Positions 51,633 to 59,973 of a stretch of DNA of 64,000 nucleotides are shown here, in pieces. Source of the DNA: an uncultured Bacteroidales bacterium (GTDB lineage: Bacteria; Bacteroidota; Bacteroidia; Bacteroidales; F082); contig CALBNP010000137.1 in assembly GCA_937896505.1 (NCBI GenBank), positions 18,566 through 82,565 on the forward strand, written 5' to 3'. Under the pieces are notes generated by a model. The model saw nothing but the letters and a program-made list of their open reading frames with translations, was not told the DNA's origin and searched no databases. Within the stretch, counting starts at the first letter, position 1. Every line of letters starts with the position of its first letter. Both the position numbers and the translations under genes were made by a program.

Positions 51633-53585
51633 ATGATTTCGGTACAAAATCTTAGTATGCACTTTACTGGTGACGATCTTTTCACCGACATCACTTTCCT
51701 GATTCGCGAAAAAGACCGCATCGGTTTGGTTGGAAAGAACGGCGCGGGCAAGACCACTTTGCTGAAACTGATTTGCGGCATGGAGCAGCCTTCGAAAGGC
51801 GAAGTCGTCATACCTCAAGGCGTTACCATCGGTTATCTGCCGCAGGAGAAGAATGTGAACAGCACGAAAACTGTCATTGACGAGGCATTGTCGGCATTCG
51901 ATGAATATCATCAGCTGGAGCGTGATTCGGAACGGCTTCAGCAAGAACTTGCTGAAAGAACTGACTATGAAAGTGCTCAATATCAAAAACTTATTGTTAA
52001 ACTTACGAATATTACCGACCGCTTGACCTTGTTGGGCGGAAATTCCATTGAAGGCGAAGCTGAGCGCATTTTGGTGGGTTTGGGTTTCGACCATGAAGAT
52101 ATGCAACGCCCCATGCGCGAGTTCAGCAATGGCTGGCAGATGCGTGTAGAACTGGCTAAGATTTTGTTGAAGAAGCCTAACCTGTTGTTGCTCGACGAAC
52201 CTACCAACCATCTCGACATCGAGTCAATCCAGTGGCTCGAAGGTTTCCTGAAGTCGTATTATGGCGCCATCTTGATGGTCTCGCACGATAGGGCTTTCCT
52301 CGACAATATCACTATCCGGACGGTTGAGATTTCCAACGGGAAGATATATGACTATAAGGTCTCGTATTCCGATTATGTGGATTTGCGCGAAGAACGTGTC
52401 GATATGCAACGCTCGGCTTACGAGAACCAGCAACGCGAAATCAAGAACATCGAGGCGTTCATTGAACGATTCAGATACAAGGCGACGAAGGCCAAACAAG
52501 TCCAGAGCCGTGTCAAGCAGCTTGAGCGGATGGAGGAAATCGAGATTGACGATATTGATAAGACAGCCATCCATTTCAAGTTTCCGCCGGCGCCTCATTC
52601 GGGTACGGTAACTCTTGAGCTGGAGAATGTCTCCAAGGCATACGGCGATAACCAGATTTTGCGAAACGTCAACTTGTTGATTCCGCGTGGCGAGAAGATT
52701 GCTTTTGTCGGTCGGAATGGCGAAGGAAAATCTACATTGTCGAAAATCATCGTTGGTGTTCTTGACCACGAAGGCTTGGTGAAGTTGGGGCATGAAGTCA
52801 AGATTGGCTATTATGCGCAGAACCAACAGGATATGTTGGACATGAACAAAACCGTTTTCGAGACTTTGGATGATGTGGCCGTTGGCGACATGCGTCTGAA
52901 AGTGAAGGCTTTGCTTGGCGCTTTTCTTTTCCGTGGCGATGATATCGACAAGAAGGTCAAGGTGCTCTCTGGCGGCGAAAAGGCAAGACTTTCGTTGGCC
53001 AAAATGTTGCTGTTCCCTACCAATCTGCTTGTCCTCGACGAACCGACCAATCACTTGGACATGCTTTCGAAGGACATCTTGAAAAATGCCCTAATCCAAT
53101 ATGACGGAACTTTGATTATCGTTTCGCACGACCGTGATTTCTTGCAAGGTCTCACCAATAAGGTGTATGAGTTCCGCAAACCAAATATCAAGGAATATAT
53201 TGGCGATATTTACGATTTTTTGGAGCAGAAAAACCTGAGTCATCTGAAGGAGCTTGAAATGGCGAAGCAGAAGACAAAGGCTGTGGAAGCTGTGCCCTTG
53301 TCACAAAACAAGATGAATTACGAACGCAAGAAGCAATTTGACGCTCGTTTTCGCAAGATTGACAAGGAGATACAACGGCTTGAGGATGTCATCGACAAGT
53401 TGGAAAAGGAATTGGCTGATTTGGATAATGTCATAGCACATCCCGATGAGCATCCCGAGGTGAAAATCGATAATGATTGGTATTGGGCCTACGGAAAAAA
53501 GAAAGAAGAGATGCAAACCCTATTGGATGATTGGGGCGAGAAGCAAATCGAAAGAGAGGAACTTGAAAAGGAGTTCAACTCATAA
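51633..53585 (+). CDS. ABC-F family ATPase (ribosome-associated)
   Basis: 650 residues with two ATPase domains and no membrane helices. First: Walker A 'GLVGKNGAGKTTLLKLI', signature 'EFSNGWQMRVELAKILL', 'LLLLDEPTNHLD'. Linker ~250-300 with 'RFRYKATKAKQVQSRVKQLERM'. Second: 'AFVGRNGEGKSTLSKII', 'LSGGEKARLSLAKMLL', 'LLVLDEPTNHLD'. A C-terminal coiled coil (~555-645) resembles Uup/YheS-type members. Acts on translating ribosomes; no sign that it is a resistance factor. Confidence 0.93.
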   Translation: MISVQNLSMHFTGDDLFTDITFLIREKDRIGLVGKNGAGKTTLLKLICGMEQPSKGEVVIPQGVTIGYLPQEKNVNSTKTVIDEALSAFDEYHQLERDSERLQQELAERTDYESAQYQKLIVKLTNITDRLTLLGGNSIEGEAERILVGLGFDHEDMQRPMREFSNGWQMRVELAKILLKKPNLLLLDEPTNHLDIESIQWLEGFLKSYYGAILMVSHDRAFLDNITIRTVEISNGKIYDYKVSYSDYVDLREERVDMQRSAYENQQREIKNIEAFIERFRYKATKAKQVQSRVKQLERMEEIEIDDIDKTAIHFKFPPAPHSGTVTLELENVSKAYGDNQILRNVNLLIPRGEKIAFVGRNGEGKSTLSKIIVGVLDHEGLVKLGHEVKIGYYAQNQQDMLDMNKTVFETLDDVAVGDMRLKVKALLGAFLFRGDDIDKKVKVLSGGEKARLSLAKMLLFPTNLLVLDEPTNHLDMLSKDILKNALIQYDGTLIIVSHDRDFLQGLTNKVYEFRKPNIKEYIGDIYDFLEQKNLSHLKELEMAKQKTKAVEAVPLSQNKMNYERKKQFDARFRKIDKEIQRLEDVIDKLEKELADLDNVIAHPDEHPEVKIDNDWYWAYGKKKEEMQTLLDDWGEKQIEREELEKEFNS

Positions 53586-53588
53586 TGA

Positions 53589-53623
53589 AAATGCGGAGCA
53601 ACCAAGAAGGATGCTCCGCATTT
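53589..53623. terminator. bidirectional terminator between ABC-F gene and sppA
   Basis: 12-bp perfect stem AAATGCGGAGCA/TGCTCCGCATTT (53589-53600, 53612-53623), 11-base loop. Confidence 0.8.
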
Positions 53624-53642
53624 GCTTTGGTGCGTATCGGTT

Positions 53643-55430
53643 TTATTCGATGACCATGTCGAAAGGTATGCGGGCTTGTATGCCTGTGTTTTCCTTGAGG
53701 TTTTCAAGACCTTCGAAATAGTGGTAATAAATGCCCATCTTTTGCTGTAATGGAGCGTCGATTTGGTTTTCTGAGCTGCTCATTTGTTCCATGATTCTGG
53801 TGAAGAAGTCTTTTTGTTCAGGCATTTCAACTATCATGTAGTCGTCGCCGAGCTCTGCCTTCTGTACGGCAAAGGTAATGGCATCTTCCATGTCGCCCAA
53901 TTGGTCAACAAGGCCAAGTTCAATGGCATCGATACCAGCCCAAACGCGACCTTGGCCGATGCTATCTACATAGCTTTGGCGCAAGCCGCGACCGTTGGCG
54001 ACCAAGTTGGTAAAGGCATCGTAGGTCTTCACGACATTCTCTTGGAGCTTGGCGTATTGGAATTCGCTAAGTGGTTGGGTGAGAGTCCCGAAATCGGCGT
54101 TCTTGTTAGTCTTGGCAACATCGAAAGTCAAGCCAATCTTGTTGTTGAGCAAGCCTTTCAGGTTAGGGAAGGTGCCAAACACTCCGATTGAACCGGTGAG
54201 AGTGGTGGGGTTGGCAAAGATGTAGTCGGCATTGGCCGAAATCCAATAGCCACCCGATGCGGCGTAGTTGCCCATCGAAACGATGACGGGCTTCACCTTG
54301 GTTGCGAGTTTCACTTCGCGGCCAATGATAGCTGAGGCCAAGGCACTGCCACCAGGCGAGTTGACGCGTAAAACGATGGCTTTTACGTCTTCGTCTTCGC
54401 GAGCCTTGCGGATGGTTTTCGAAAGATTTTCAGAATAGATTTTGGTTTGGTCGCTGCTCTTGCCGTCATAAATCTGTCCTTCGGCATAAATGATGGCAAC
54501 TTGATTCTTGCTTGAACCCTTCGAGTTGTACGACTTGGCATAATCGGCATTGGCGATGGCATTCACTTTCTTGTTGCTACCGGTCAATCCTTTCAACTCG
54601 TTGAGGACTTGGTCTTTGTAGAACAGGCCATCTACAAGTTTGTGTTCCAAGGCTTTGTCAGCATCGAAATAGGTGTCCAAGTTGTCGGCAATCAGGTTGA
54701 GTTCCTCAACGCTTATGTTGCGGCTTTGGCTGATACCCATGAGAATCTGCCCCCAAATGCTGCCAAGGAGCTTGTCCATCTGCTCGCGGTTGGCCTCGCT
54801 CATCTTATCGAGGAAATATGGCTCGACAGCACTCTTGAAGCGGTTGTTCGGACCACGGACGATTTGCATCTCGACTTCCAGCTTTTCAAGCAGGTTCTTG
54901 TAGAACATGACTTGGGATGCCATGCCGTGGAGGTCGAGCATACCTTCAGGATTGAGATAAACCTTGTCGGCAACGCTTCCGATATAATAGGCTGATTGCG
55001 AATAGTTTTCTGCATAACTGATAATGAATTTCCCTGATGACTTGAATTCGACCAGCTTGCTGCGCAATTCTTGCAAGGAAGCCGTCGATGTCGGTATGCT
55101 GCTCAATTCCAGATAGATACCCTTGATATTGGGGTCGGTCATCGCATATTCGATGTTGCGCAAAATATCATTCAAGCCAGTGCCGTCTTTGGCTTCCATG
55201 GTGTTAAAGTCGATATTGTTGAATCCGTCATCGATGCTACGGTCAGGGATTTCGTAATCGAGTTTCATGTAAAGCACTGAATTGGGTTTCACTGTAGTGG
55301 CAGTCTCGCTTTTGGTTGCCGATAATGAGGAAATGATGGAGGTGAAGACACCGAGTTTGATGAAAAACATGGTGGCCATTGCAATAAGCGCGCCGAGGAA
55401 TGCGGCGAGTAGAGCTTTTGAAAATTTCAT
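53643..55430 (-). CDS. sppA: signal peptide peptidase SppA, 67-kDa type
   Basis: 595 residues: N-terminal membrane anchor 'ALLAAFLGALIAMATMFFI', two tandem ClpP-like domains. The catalytic Lys is in 'NNRFKSAVEPYF' (first half, ~205) and the catalytic Ser in 'MGNYAASGGYWIS' (second half, ~395), as in E. coli SppA. 'LRVNSPGGSALAS' is the oxyanion region. It clears remnant signal peptides in the inner membrane. Confidence 0.95.
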   Translation of the reverse strand: MKFSKALLAAFLGALIAMATMFFIKLGVFTSIISSLSATKSETATTVKPNSVLYMKLDYEIPDRSIDDGFNNIDFNTMEAKDGTGLNDILRNIEYAMTDPNIKGIYLELSSIPTSTASLQELRSKLVEFKSSGKFIISYAENYSQSAYYIGSVADKVYLNPEGMLDLHGMASQVMFYKNLLEKLEVEMQIVRGPNNRFKSAVEPYFLDKMSEANREQMDKLLGSIWGQILMGISQSRNISVEELNLIADNLDTYFDADKALEHKLVDGLFYKDQVLNELKGLTGSNKKVNAIANADYAKSYNSKGSSKNQVAIIYAEGQIYDGKSSDQTKIYSENLSKTIRKAREDEDVKAIVLRVNSPGGSALASAIIGREVKLATKVKPVIVSMGNYAASGGYWISANADYIFANPTTLTGSIGVFGTFPNLKGLLNNKIGLTFDVAKTNKNADFGTLTQPLSEFQYAKLQENVVKTYDAFTNLVANGRGLRQSYVDSIGQGRVWAGIDAIELGLVDQLGDMEDAITFAVQKAELGDDYMIVEMPEQKDFFTRIMEQMSSSENQIDAPLQQKMGIYYHYFEGLENLKENTGIQARIPFDMVIE

Positions 55431-55519
55431 TTGATTCAGATTTTGATGTTAATTAGGCCGCAAATTTACTATTTAATTTGTAATCGTTGAAAGTTGAAAC
55501 CTTGCATCCCAATTTTTTT

Positions 55520-55527
55520 TACCTTTG
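55520..55527 (+). promoter_or_regulatory. folK promoter, -7 box
   Basis: TACCTTTG, 15 bases before ATG 55543. Confidence 0.55.
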
Positions 55528-55542
55528 TGGAAAATCTGAGGT

Positions 55543-56031
55543 ATGGAGAAGTGCTACATTCTTTTTGGTTCGAATCAAGGCGAAAAAGCGGCTATTTTTG
55601 AGCAGGCTTGCCTATATATTAATAATAGGTGTGGCAAAATCACGGCGTTGTCGGCGGCTTATGAATCTGAACCTTGGGGTTTCGATTCGGATGAATGGTT
55701 CTTGAATCGCTTGATTGAACTTCGAACCGAATTGCAACCCGATGAACTAATGAATGAGTTGCTTCACATCGAAAATGAATTGGGACGTGTGAGGCATCCC
55801 GATGTGAATGGCTACACTTCCCGCACTGCTGATTTGGATATCTTGTATTATGGAAATCAAGTGGTGAATACCGAAAGGGTAGTGGCTCCTCATCCACGAT
55901 TGCATCTCCGTCGTTTCGCCTTGATGCCATTGTGCGAGCTGATTCCTGATTTTGTGCATCCAATCTTTCAACTCACTCAATCAGAATTACTTGAGCTTTG
56001 CCCCGACAAATCAACTGTCAATGAGTTGTAA
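55543..56031 (+). CDS. folK: HPPK, folate biosynthesis pyrophosphokinase
   Basis: 162 residues. 'YILFGSNQGEKAAIFEQA', 'YESEPWGFDSDEWFLN', and the signature 'RTADLDILYYGNQVV' with the Mg-binding Asp pair, then 'PHPRLHLRRFALMPLCEL'. It transfers pyrophosphate from ATP to 6-hydroxymethyl-dihydropterin. Confidence 0.95.
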   Translation: MEKCYILFGSNQGEKAAIFEQACLYINNRCGKITALSAAYESEPWGFDSDEWFLNRLIELRTELQPDELMNELLHIENELGRVRHPDVNGYTSRTADLDILYYGNQVVNTERVVAPHPRLHLRRFALMPLCELIPDFVHPIFQLTQSELLELCPDKSTVNEL

Positions 56032-56071
56032 AAAACAGTTTGTTTAGTGTGACTCGCAAAACACATTTTCC

Positions 56072-56079
56072 TATTTTTG
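56072..56079 (+). promoter_or_regulatory. promoter of the deoxynucleoside kinase gene
   Basis: TATTTTTG followed by CAG. Transcription would start at about 56086, on top of the ATG at 56085. Confidence 0.55.
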
Positions 56080-56084
56080 CAGTT

Positions 56085-56726
56085 ATGCAATACAACTACA
56101 TAGCGATTGAAGGAACCATTGGCGCGGGAAAAACTACTTTGGCCACGCGCATCGCAAACGATTTCAATGGAAAGCTTGTCCTTGAGGAGTTTGAGGGCGA
56201 CAAGAACCCGTTTTTGCCTTTATTTTATAAGGAACCAGATAAGTATTCGTTTCAGTTGGAGATGACTTTCTTGGCTCTTCGATTTCAGCAATTGAAAGAC
56301 AAATTGAGCAATCTTGACCTCTTCCATGATTTCATCATCACCGATTACTATGTGGCAAAGTCGCTGATTTTTTCGCGGAATAACTTGCAGGATTTGGAAT
56401 ATCAATTGTTCTCGCGTTTTTTCAATATTATCTTTGCCGATATGCCCAAGCCTGAGTTGCTGGTGTATCTGTATTCAGGTGTGGAAAGGCTTCAGCATAA
56501 TATCCATAAACGCGGGCGCAGTTATGAACAGGAGATTAGCGATACCTATCTTGATGACATTCAGCAGGGCTATTTCGAATTTCTGCGCCAGCAGCAGGGG
56601 AATATGCGCATCTTGATTTTGGATACCAACAATCTTGATTTCGTGGCCAACGAAAAGGACTACCAGATGATCTTGGATGCTATCGATAAGCCATACGACA
56701 TTGGCATCCATCGGGTGTCTTTCTGA
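56085..56726 (+). CDS. deoxynucleoside kinase
   Basis: 213 residues from ATG 56085 ('MQYNYIAIEGTIGAGKTTLA'); the longer frame from 56040 would read through the promoter. P-loop 'GTIGAGKTTLATRIA', 'LALRFQQLKDKL' and the lid 'HKRGRSYEQEISDTYLDDI' match the dNK family (deoxyadenosine/deoxyguanosine or thymidine-like). Nucleoside salvage. Specificity cannot be fixed by eye. A separate promoter suggests it is not only read with folK. Confidence 0.88.
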   Translation: MQYNYIAIEGTIGAGKTTLATRIANDFNGKLVLEEFEGDKNPFLPLFYKEPDKYSFQLEMTFLALRFQQLKDKLSNLDLFHDFIITDYYVAKSLIFSRNNLQDLEYQLFSRFFNIIFADMPKPELLVYLYSGVERLQHNIHKRGRSYEQEISDTYLDDIQQGYFEFLRQQQGNMRILILDTNNLDFVANEKDYQMILDAIDKPYDIGIHRVSF

Positions 56727-56749
56727 TTTTTTTGTTTTTATTGAAATAA

Positions 56750-56775
56750 AAAAAGCCGCCAATTGGCGGCTTTTT
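56750..56775. terminator. bidirectional terminator before the OmpA-family gene
   Basis: Palindrome AAAAAGCCGCC-AATT-GGCGGCTTTTT (56750-56775) with more A's in front. Confidence 0.9.
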
Positions 56776-56795
56776 CAGTATTTGTCTGGTATCGA

Positions 56796-58532
56796 TTATT
56801 TGTCGATATAGACTTCAGCGCGACGGATCAAAGGAAGGATTTCATTTTCCAGTTCAGGATAGATAGCAATCATTTCCTTAATGGTCTGTTCTCTGTCGCT
56901 TGACTTGTTGATATTGTTGACGATAGCGTCTTTGTCAGCAAGGTTCGAATTTTGGACGAGTTCGACGAACAAATTCCAGTCAGGGCCATTGCCCTTAGCG
57001 TTGAATTCATAGTTCTTGGCATCCTTCTTAGCCTTCTTCATCTGAGCCTTGATGTCCTTAACGGCAGCGTTGGCACGGTCGTCAGCAAGACCAGTATTGT
57101 GGTCAAGTTCACCTTCTGGTGAAGCCCAAGCTTCGATTCTGAAGTTCTTGCATTCGCCGTTGAGCATTTCTTTCAAAGTAGCTCTTGCAGCCTTGTTTTG
57201 GTCGTTGTTCTTGATGACAGCTTGGTCTTTCGAGAAGTAGTAGATGAAATCAGGAAGGATTTCTGGTTCCGGTTCTGGTTCCGGTTCTGGTTCCGGTTCT
57301 GGTTCCGGTTCAGCCTTAGCGATAACGCCGTCAGCAAGCTTTCTTTCGCCGCCTTGGGTGAAGTAAGCGTTCTTCACGATTTCGTCTTGAGTTGGGTAGA
57401 TGGTGCCTTCGTAAACATAGAACATTGGGTTGCCCATGAGTTCGCTGTTTTCGAGTTCAGGAACGTAATCGGTGCAGTAGTGCTTGGTGAATTCGCCGCC
57501 TTCCTTGTAGTTGACGCGGAAGTCGCCTTCGCCCTTAACCTTTTCGCCAACGAAGGTGATAGGATCGAGGTCGATCTGGCCACCGTTGTAGCTCAAGTAA
57601 GGAGTGAGGTTCATGACAGCTTGCTTTTCGAAGTATTCACCAGGTATGGTGACGATGACGTCGAAGCAAACCTTGCCGTTTTCGTCTTCAACCAGTGGAT
57701 CTGGGTTGACGCGCATGGTGATTTCCTTAGCGTCGCGAGCCATCTTTTCGATGTCGCAAGGATTGTTGAACTTAAAGCGAAGACCAAGGTTGAGCTTGCT
57801 ATACATATCGTTGATGTATTGGACCTTGTCGTGTGGTTTGCCATTGTAGGCCTTCATCATTTGGTCAAGGTTATCCTTGAATGCGAAGGTGTAAGTGTAG
57901 TCGAGATAAATGTCGAGTTTTGGAGCGACATTGAAAGTGAGTTCTGCACCAACAGGAGCGGTGAGGGTGAGGTCATACTTTTGAGCTGCAGCAAGAACCC
58001 AGTTTTCTTCAAGACCAGAGACTGGGCCAGCCTTGTAATAGATACCGCCAACACCAATGTGAGGAACGAAGTTGACAACTCTTCTTGGGTTGTACTTGAA
58101 CATGTTGAAGAGATTGAGGGTCAAGTTCAGGTTGCCTTCAAAATACTTGGTGTGGTCGAGCATGAGATTCCAGTGTGAAGGAGTGCTTTCGTTGTTAACG
58201 ACCGGAATGAGTTCTTGTCCGCGTTTTTCACCGCTGAGGGTACCATAACCGAACTTACCATTCAAACCGAGGACACCATTGAATTGGTAACCAACGCCGA
58301 ATTGGCCGTTGAAGTTCTTCAGGAAATACTGCTTGCTGTTGGTCCAGTCGCCAAAGATAGTACCAGTGTAGTTGGCCAAGTCGCCATGGTTGATGGAGAA
58401 ACCACCATCCAATGAGAGGTACCAATACTTTTCGACGGGTTTCTTGTGGTTGCTCTGAGCATAGAATGACAGAGGCAGGATTGCCATCAAGGCAATCAAC
58501 AACACTTTTGAAATAGTCAAATTTCTCTTCAT
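56796..58532 (-). CDS. OmpA-family outer-membrane protein with Pro-Glu linker
   Basis: 578 residues. Signal peptide 'SKVLLIALMAILPLSFYAQ'. Residues ~35-260 look like an OmpA-type beta-barrel ('YLSLDGGFSINHGDL', 'LDIYLDYTYTFAF'), followed by a beta-rich region and a linker of eight Pro-Glu pairs (~408-424). The C-terminal domain 'DFIYYFSKDQAVIKNNDQNKAA' and 'HNTGLADDRANAAVKDI' fits the OmpA peptidoglycan-binding pattern (NxxLxxxRAxxV) with additions. It should link the outer membrane to the cell wall. Strong promoter with a palindromic spacer. Confidence 0.85.
   Translation of the reverse strand: MKRNLTISKVLLIALMAILPLSFYAQSNHKKPVEKYWYLSLDGGFSINHGDLANYTGTIFGDWTNSKQYFLKNFNGQFGVGYQFNGVLGLNGKFGYGTLSGEKRGQELIPVVNNESTPSHWNLMLDHTKYFEGNLNLTLNLFNMFKYNPRRVVNFVPHIGVGGIYYKAGPVSGLEENWVLAAAQKYDLTLTAPVGAELTFNVAPKLDIYLDYTYTFAFKDNLDQMMKAYNGKPHDKVQYINDMYSKLNLGLRFKFNNPCDIEKMARDAKEITMRVNPDPLVEDENGKVCFDVIVTIPGEYFEKQAVMNLTPYLSYNGGQIDLDPITFVGEKVKGEGDFRVNYKEGGEFTKHYCTDYVPELENSELMGNPMFYVYEGTIYPTQDEIVKNAYFTQGGERKLADGVIAKAEPEPEPEPEPEPEPEPEILPDFIYYFSKDQAVIKNNDQNKAARATLKEMLNGECKNFRIEAWASPEGELDHNTGLADDRANAAVKDIKAQMKKAKKDAKNYEFNAKGNGPDWNLFVELVQNSNLADKDAIVNNINKSSDREQTIKEMIAIYPELENEILPLIRRAEVYIDK
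57261..57308. repeat. 12-bp tandem repeat coding for the Pro-Glu linker
   Basis: Four perfect copies of TTCTGGTTCCGG (plus strand). Read on the minus strand each gives Pro-Glu-Pro-Glu. Copy-number change would keep the frame and alter linker length. Confidence 0.9.
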
Positions 58533-58652
58533 AACGTAATGTGTTAAGTTAATGATTTAATTAATTAGTTTATAATAATTTACTTGTTTCTAATTGAACT
58601 ATTTTCTCGCTTTTTGGGGCGTTTCACCCTTTTATGCACGATATTTAACGAA

Positions 58653-58681
58653 CAAAAATAGGTATTTTTTAAATACCCAAA
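58653..58681 (-). promoter_or_regulatory. OmpA-family gene promoter with palindromic spacer
   Basis: Minus strand: TTTG (58681-58678), then the perfect palindrome GGTATTTAAAAAATACC (58677-58661) as the whole 17-bp spacer, then TATTTTTG (58660-58653). Leader ~115 nt, A+T-rich, no further feature in 58533-58652. Confidence 0.6.
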
Positions 58682-58701
58682 CAAAAAAAATTCAAAAAAT
58701 G

Positions 58702-59268
58702 TTATTTATTTAGCAAATAAATGCGTTCAAAGGCTTTCCACATGATGATTCCGGCACATACCGAAACGTTGAGAGAGTGCTTTGTTCCTTCTTGCGGAAG
58801 TTCGATGGCACCATCGCAATAGGGCAAGGCTTCTTCGCTCACGCCTTCTACTTCGTTGCCAAGGATGAAGGCCGATTTGCATTGGAAATCAAAGTCTTGC
58901 AACATGGTGCTGCCTTCGATTTGCTCGACGGCAAAGATCTTGTATCCTTCAGCTTTCAGCGACTCGCAGGCCTCTTTTGTGGTTCCGAAGTATTTCCATT
59001 TCACTGTTTCGTTGGCTCCAAGGGCTGTCTTGTGTATCTCCCGATGGGGTGGGCAGGCTGTTATGCCGCAAAGATATAACTCTTGGATCCGAAAAGCGTC
59101 GGCGGTGCGGAAAAAGGCTCCGACATTGCTGAGCGAGCGGATGTTGTCTAATATAATAATGACAGGGAGTTTGGCCGTCTGGTCAAACTCCTCTTTTGTC
59201 ATTCTATGAAGTTCGTCTGTACTAAGCTTGTGCATCGCTAGTCGGGATTCCGCCCTTTGCTTGGACAT
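58702..59268 (-). CDS. SpoU/TrmH-family RNA 2'-O-methyltransferase
   Basis: 188 residues. Knotted SAM domain blocks: 'VIIILDNIRSLSNVGAFFRTADAF', 'AFILGNEVEGVSEEAL' and 'PQEGTKHSLNVSVCAGIIMW', the three SPOUT motifs. tRNA or rRNA ribose methylation; the target cannot be told. The first ATG overlaps the upstream gene by 47 bp; an internal ATG at 59235 would cut the overlap to 14 bp and lose only 11 residues. Confidence 0.9.
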   Translation of the reverse strand: MSKQRAESRLAMHKLSTDELHRMTKEEFDQTAKLPVIIILDNIRSLSNVGAFFRTADAFRIQELYLCGITACPPHREIHKTALGANETVKWKYFGTTKEACESLKAEGYKIFAVEQIEGSTMLQDFDFQCKSAFILGNEVEGVSEEALPYCDGAIELPQEGTKHSLNVSVCAGIIMWKAFERIYLLNK

Positions 59269-59839
59269 GGGTGATATAGGTGACGGCTAAGGCTCCAGCC
59301 ATGACAGGACGCAGATAAAGCGATGCGATAGTAAGGAACTTGTTGCTGCTGTCGGCGATAATCACCATTGGGCCATTGATTGACAGTAGTATGGCTGTAA
59401 TCAATTCGGCATAGAAAATGATTGAAATGATCCTTTTGGCATGTTTGAAGTCGCGCCAATAACTATTAAAGGTGAACAAGCCTGCAAACACCAATACCGA
59501 TTCGAGCAAGGCTGTGGCTCGTGAACCATCGCTTTGTTGAATCGTCTCCAATGCGCTGGTGTAAGGGAAAAGGATGCTGTTAAGCAAGATGGCTAAAGCA
59601 TAGCACCAAACGATGATAGGGAACATGAAATAAGTGTGTTTCTCTTTCCTGATTTCGATGACGAAAGCCATGGCGAAGGCCACCAATCCAATGACGCTGA
59701 CCAAAAGGTTTTGCCAGTTGAACTGGATGAAAGCTGATTTGATGGCAATTGCAAGGCAAATGGCTGCACCGACAAATGTCAGGGTGGCATTGGCCCAAAG
59801 GACGAAATTGTTCAAAGGTTTTATTGTAGTGTTGCTCAT
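59222..59839 (-). CDS. six-helix membrane protein of unknown function
   Basis: 205 residues from ATG 59839 ('MSNTTIKPLNNFVLWANATL'). Six predicted helices (around 13-35, 43-62, 72-92, 110-128, 138-157, 168-190) with few charged residues in between. No transporter signature or family recognised. Overlaps the methyltransferase gene, so they are co-transcribed. Confidence 0.7.
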   Translation of the reverse strand: MSNTTIKPLNNFVLWANATLTFVGAAICLAIAIKSAFIQFNWQNLLVSVIGLVAFAMAFVIEIRKEKHTYFMFPIIVWCYALAILLNSILFPYTSALETIQQSDGSRATALLESVLVFAGLFTFNSYWRDFKHAKRIISIIFYAELITAILLSINGPMVIIADSSNKFLTIASLYLRPVMAGALAVTYITHVQAKGGIPTSDAQA

Positions 59840-59942
59840 GATGATGAAAATTTGAATTTGCAAATAAACGGAAAAAACCTATACCCGCCGCATTTGGGTC
59901 AGTTTTTATTCTGCCGTTGGCGCCAAACGTTGTGTTTTTTCC

Positions 59943-59950
59943 TATTTTTG
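59943..59950 (+). promoter_or_regulatory. mutS promoter, -7 box
   Basis: TATTTTTG, 23 bases before ATG 59974. Confidence 0.55.
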
Positions 59951-59973
59951 TGCGATTTTAAAACGACATCATA

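Noticed and set aside
51633..53585. Antibiotic-resistance ABC-F protein
   Set aside because: Linker and C-terminal coiled coil resemble housekeeping Uup/YheS types, and the gene sits beside rsmD in a core region.
57261..57308. Possible CRISPR-like array
   Set aside because: Units are 12 bp, contiguous and without spacers, and code for a Pro-Glu linker. No other regularly spaced repeats were seen in the window.
57198..58178. 326-codon plus-strand frame with a Phe-Trp-Phe-Arg repeat
   Set aside because: Antisense to the OmpA-family gene; its repeat is the reverse of the Pro-Glu linker codons.
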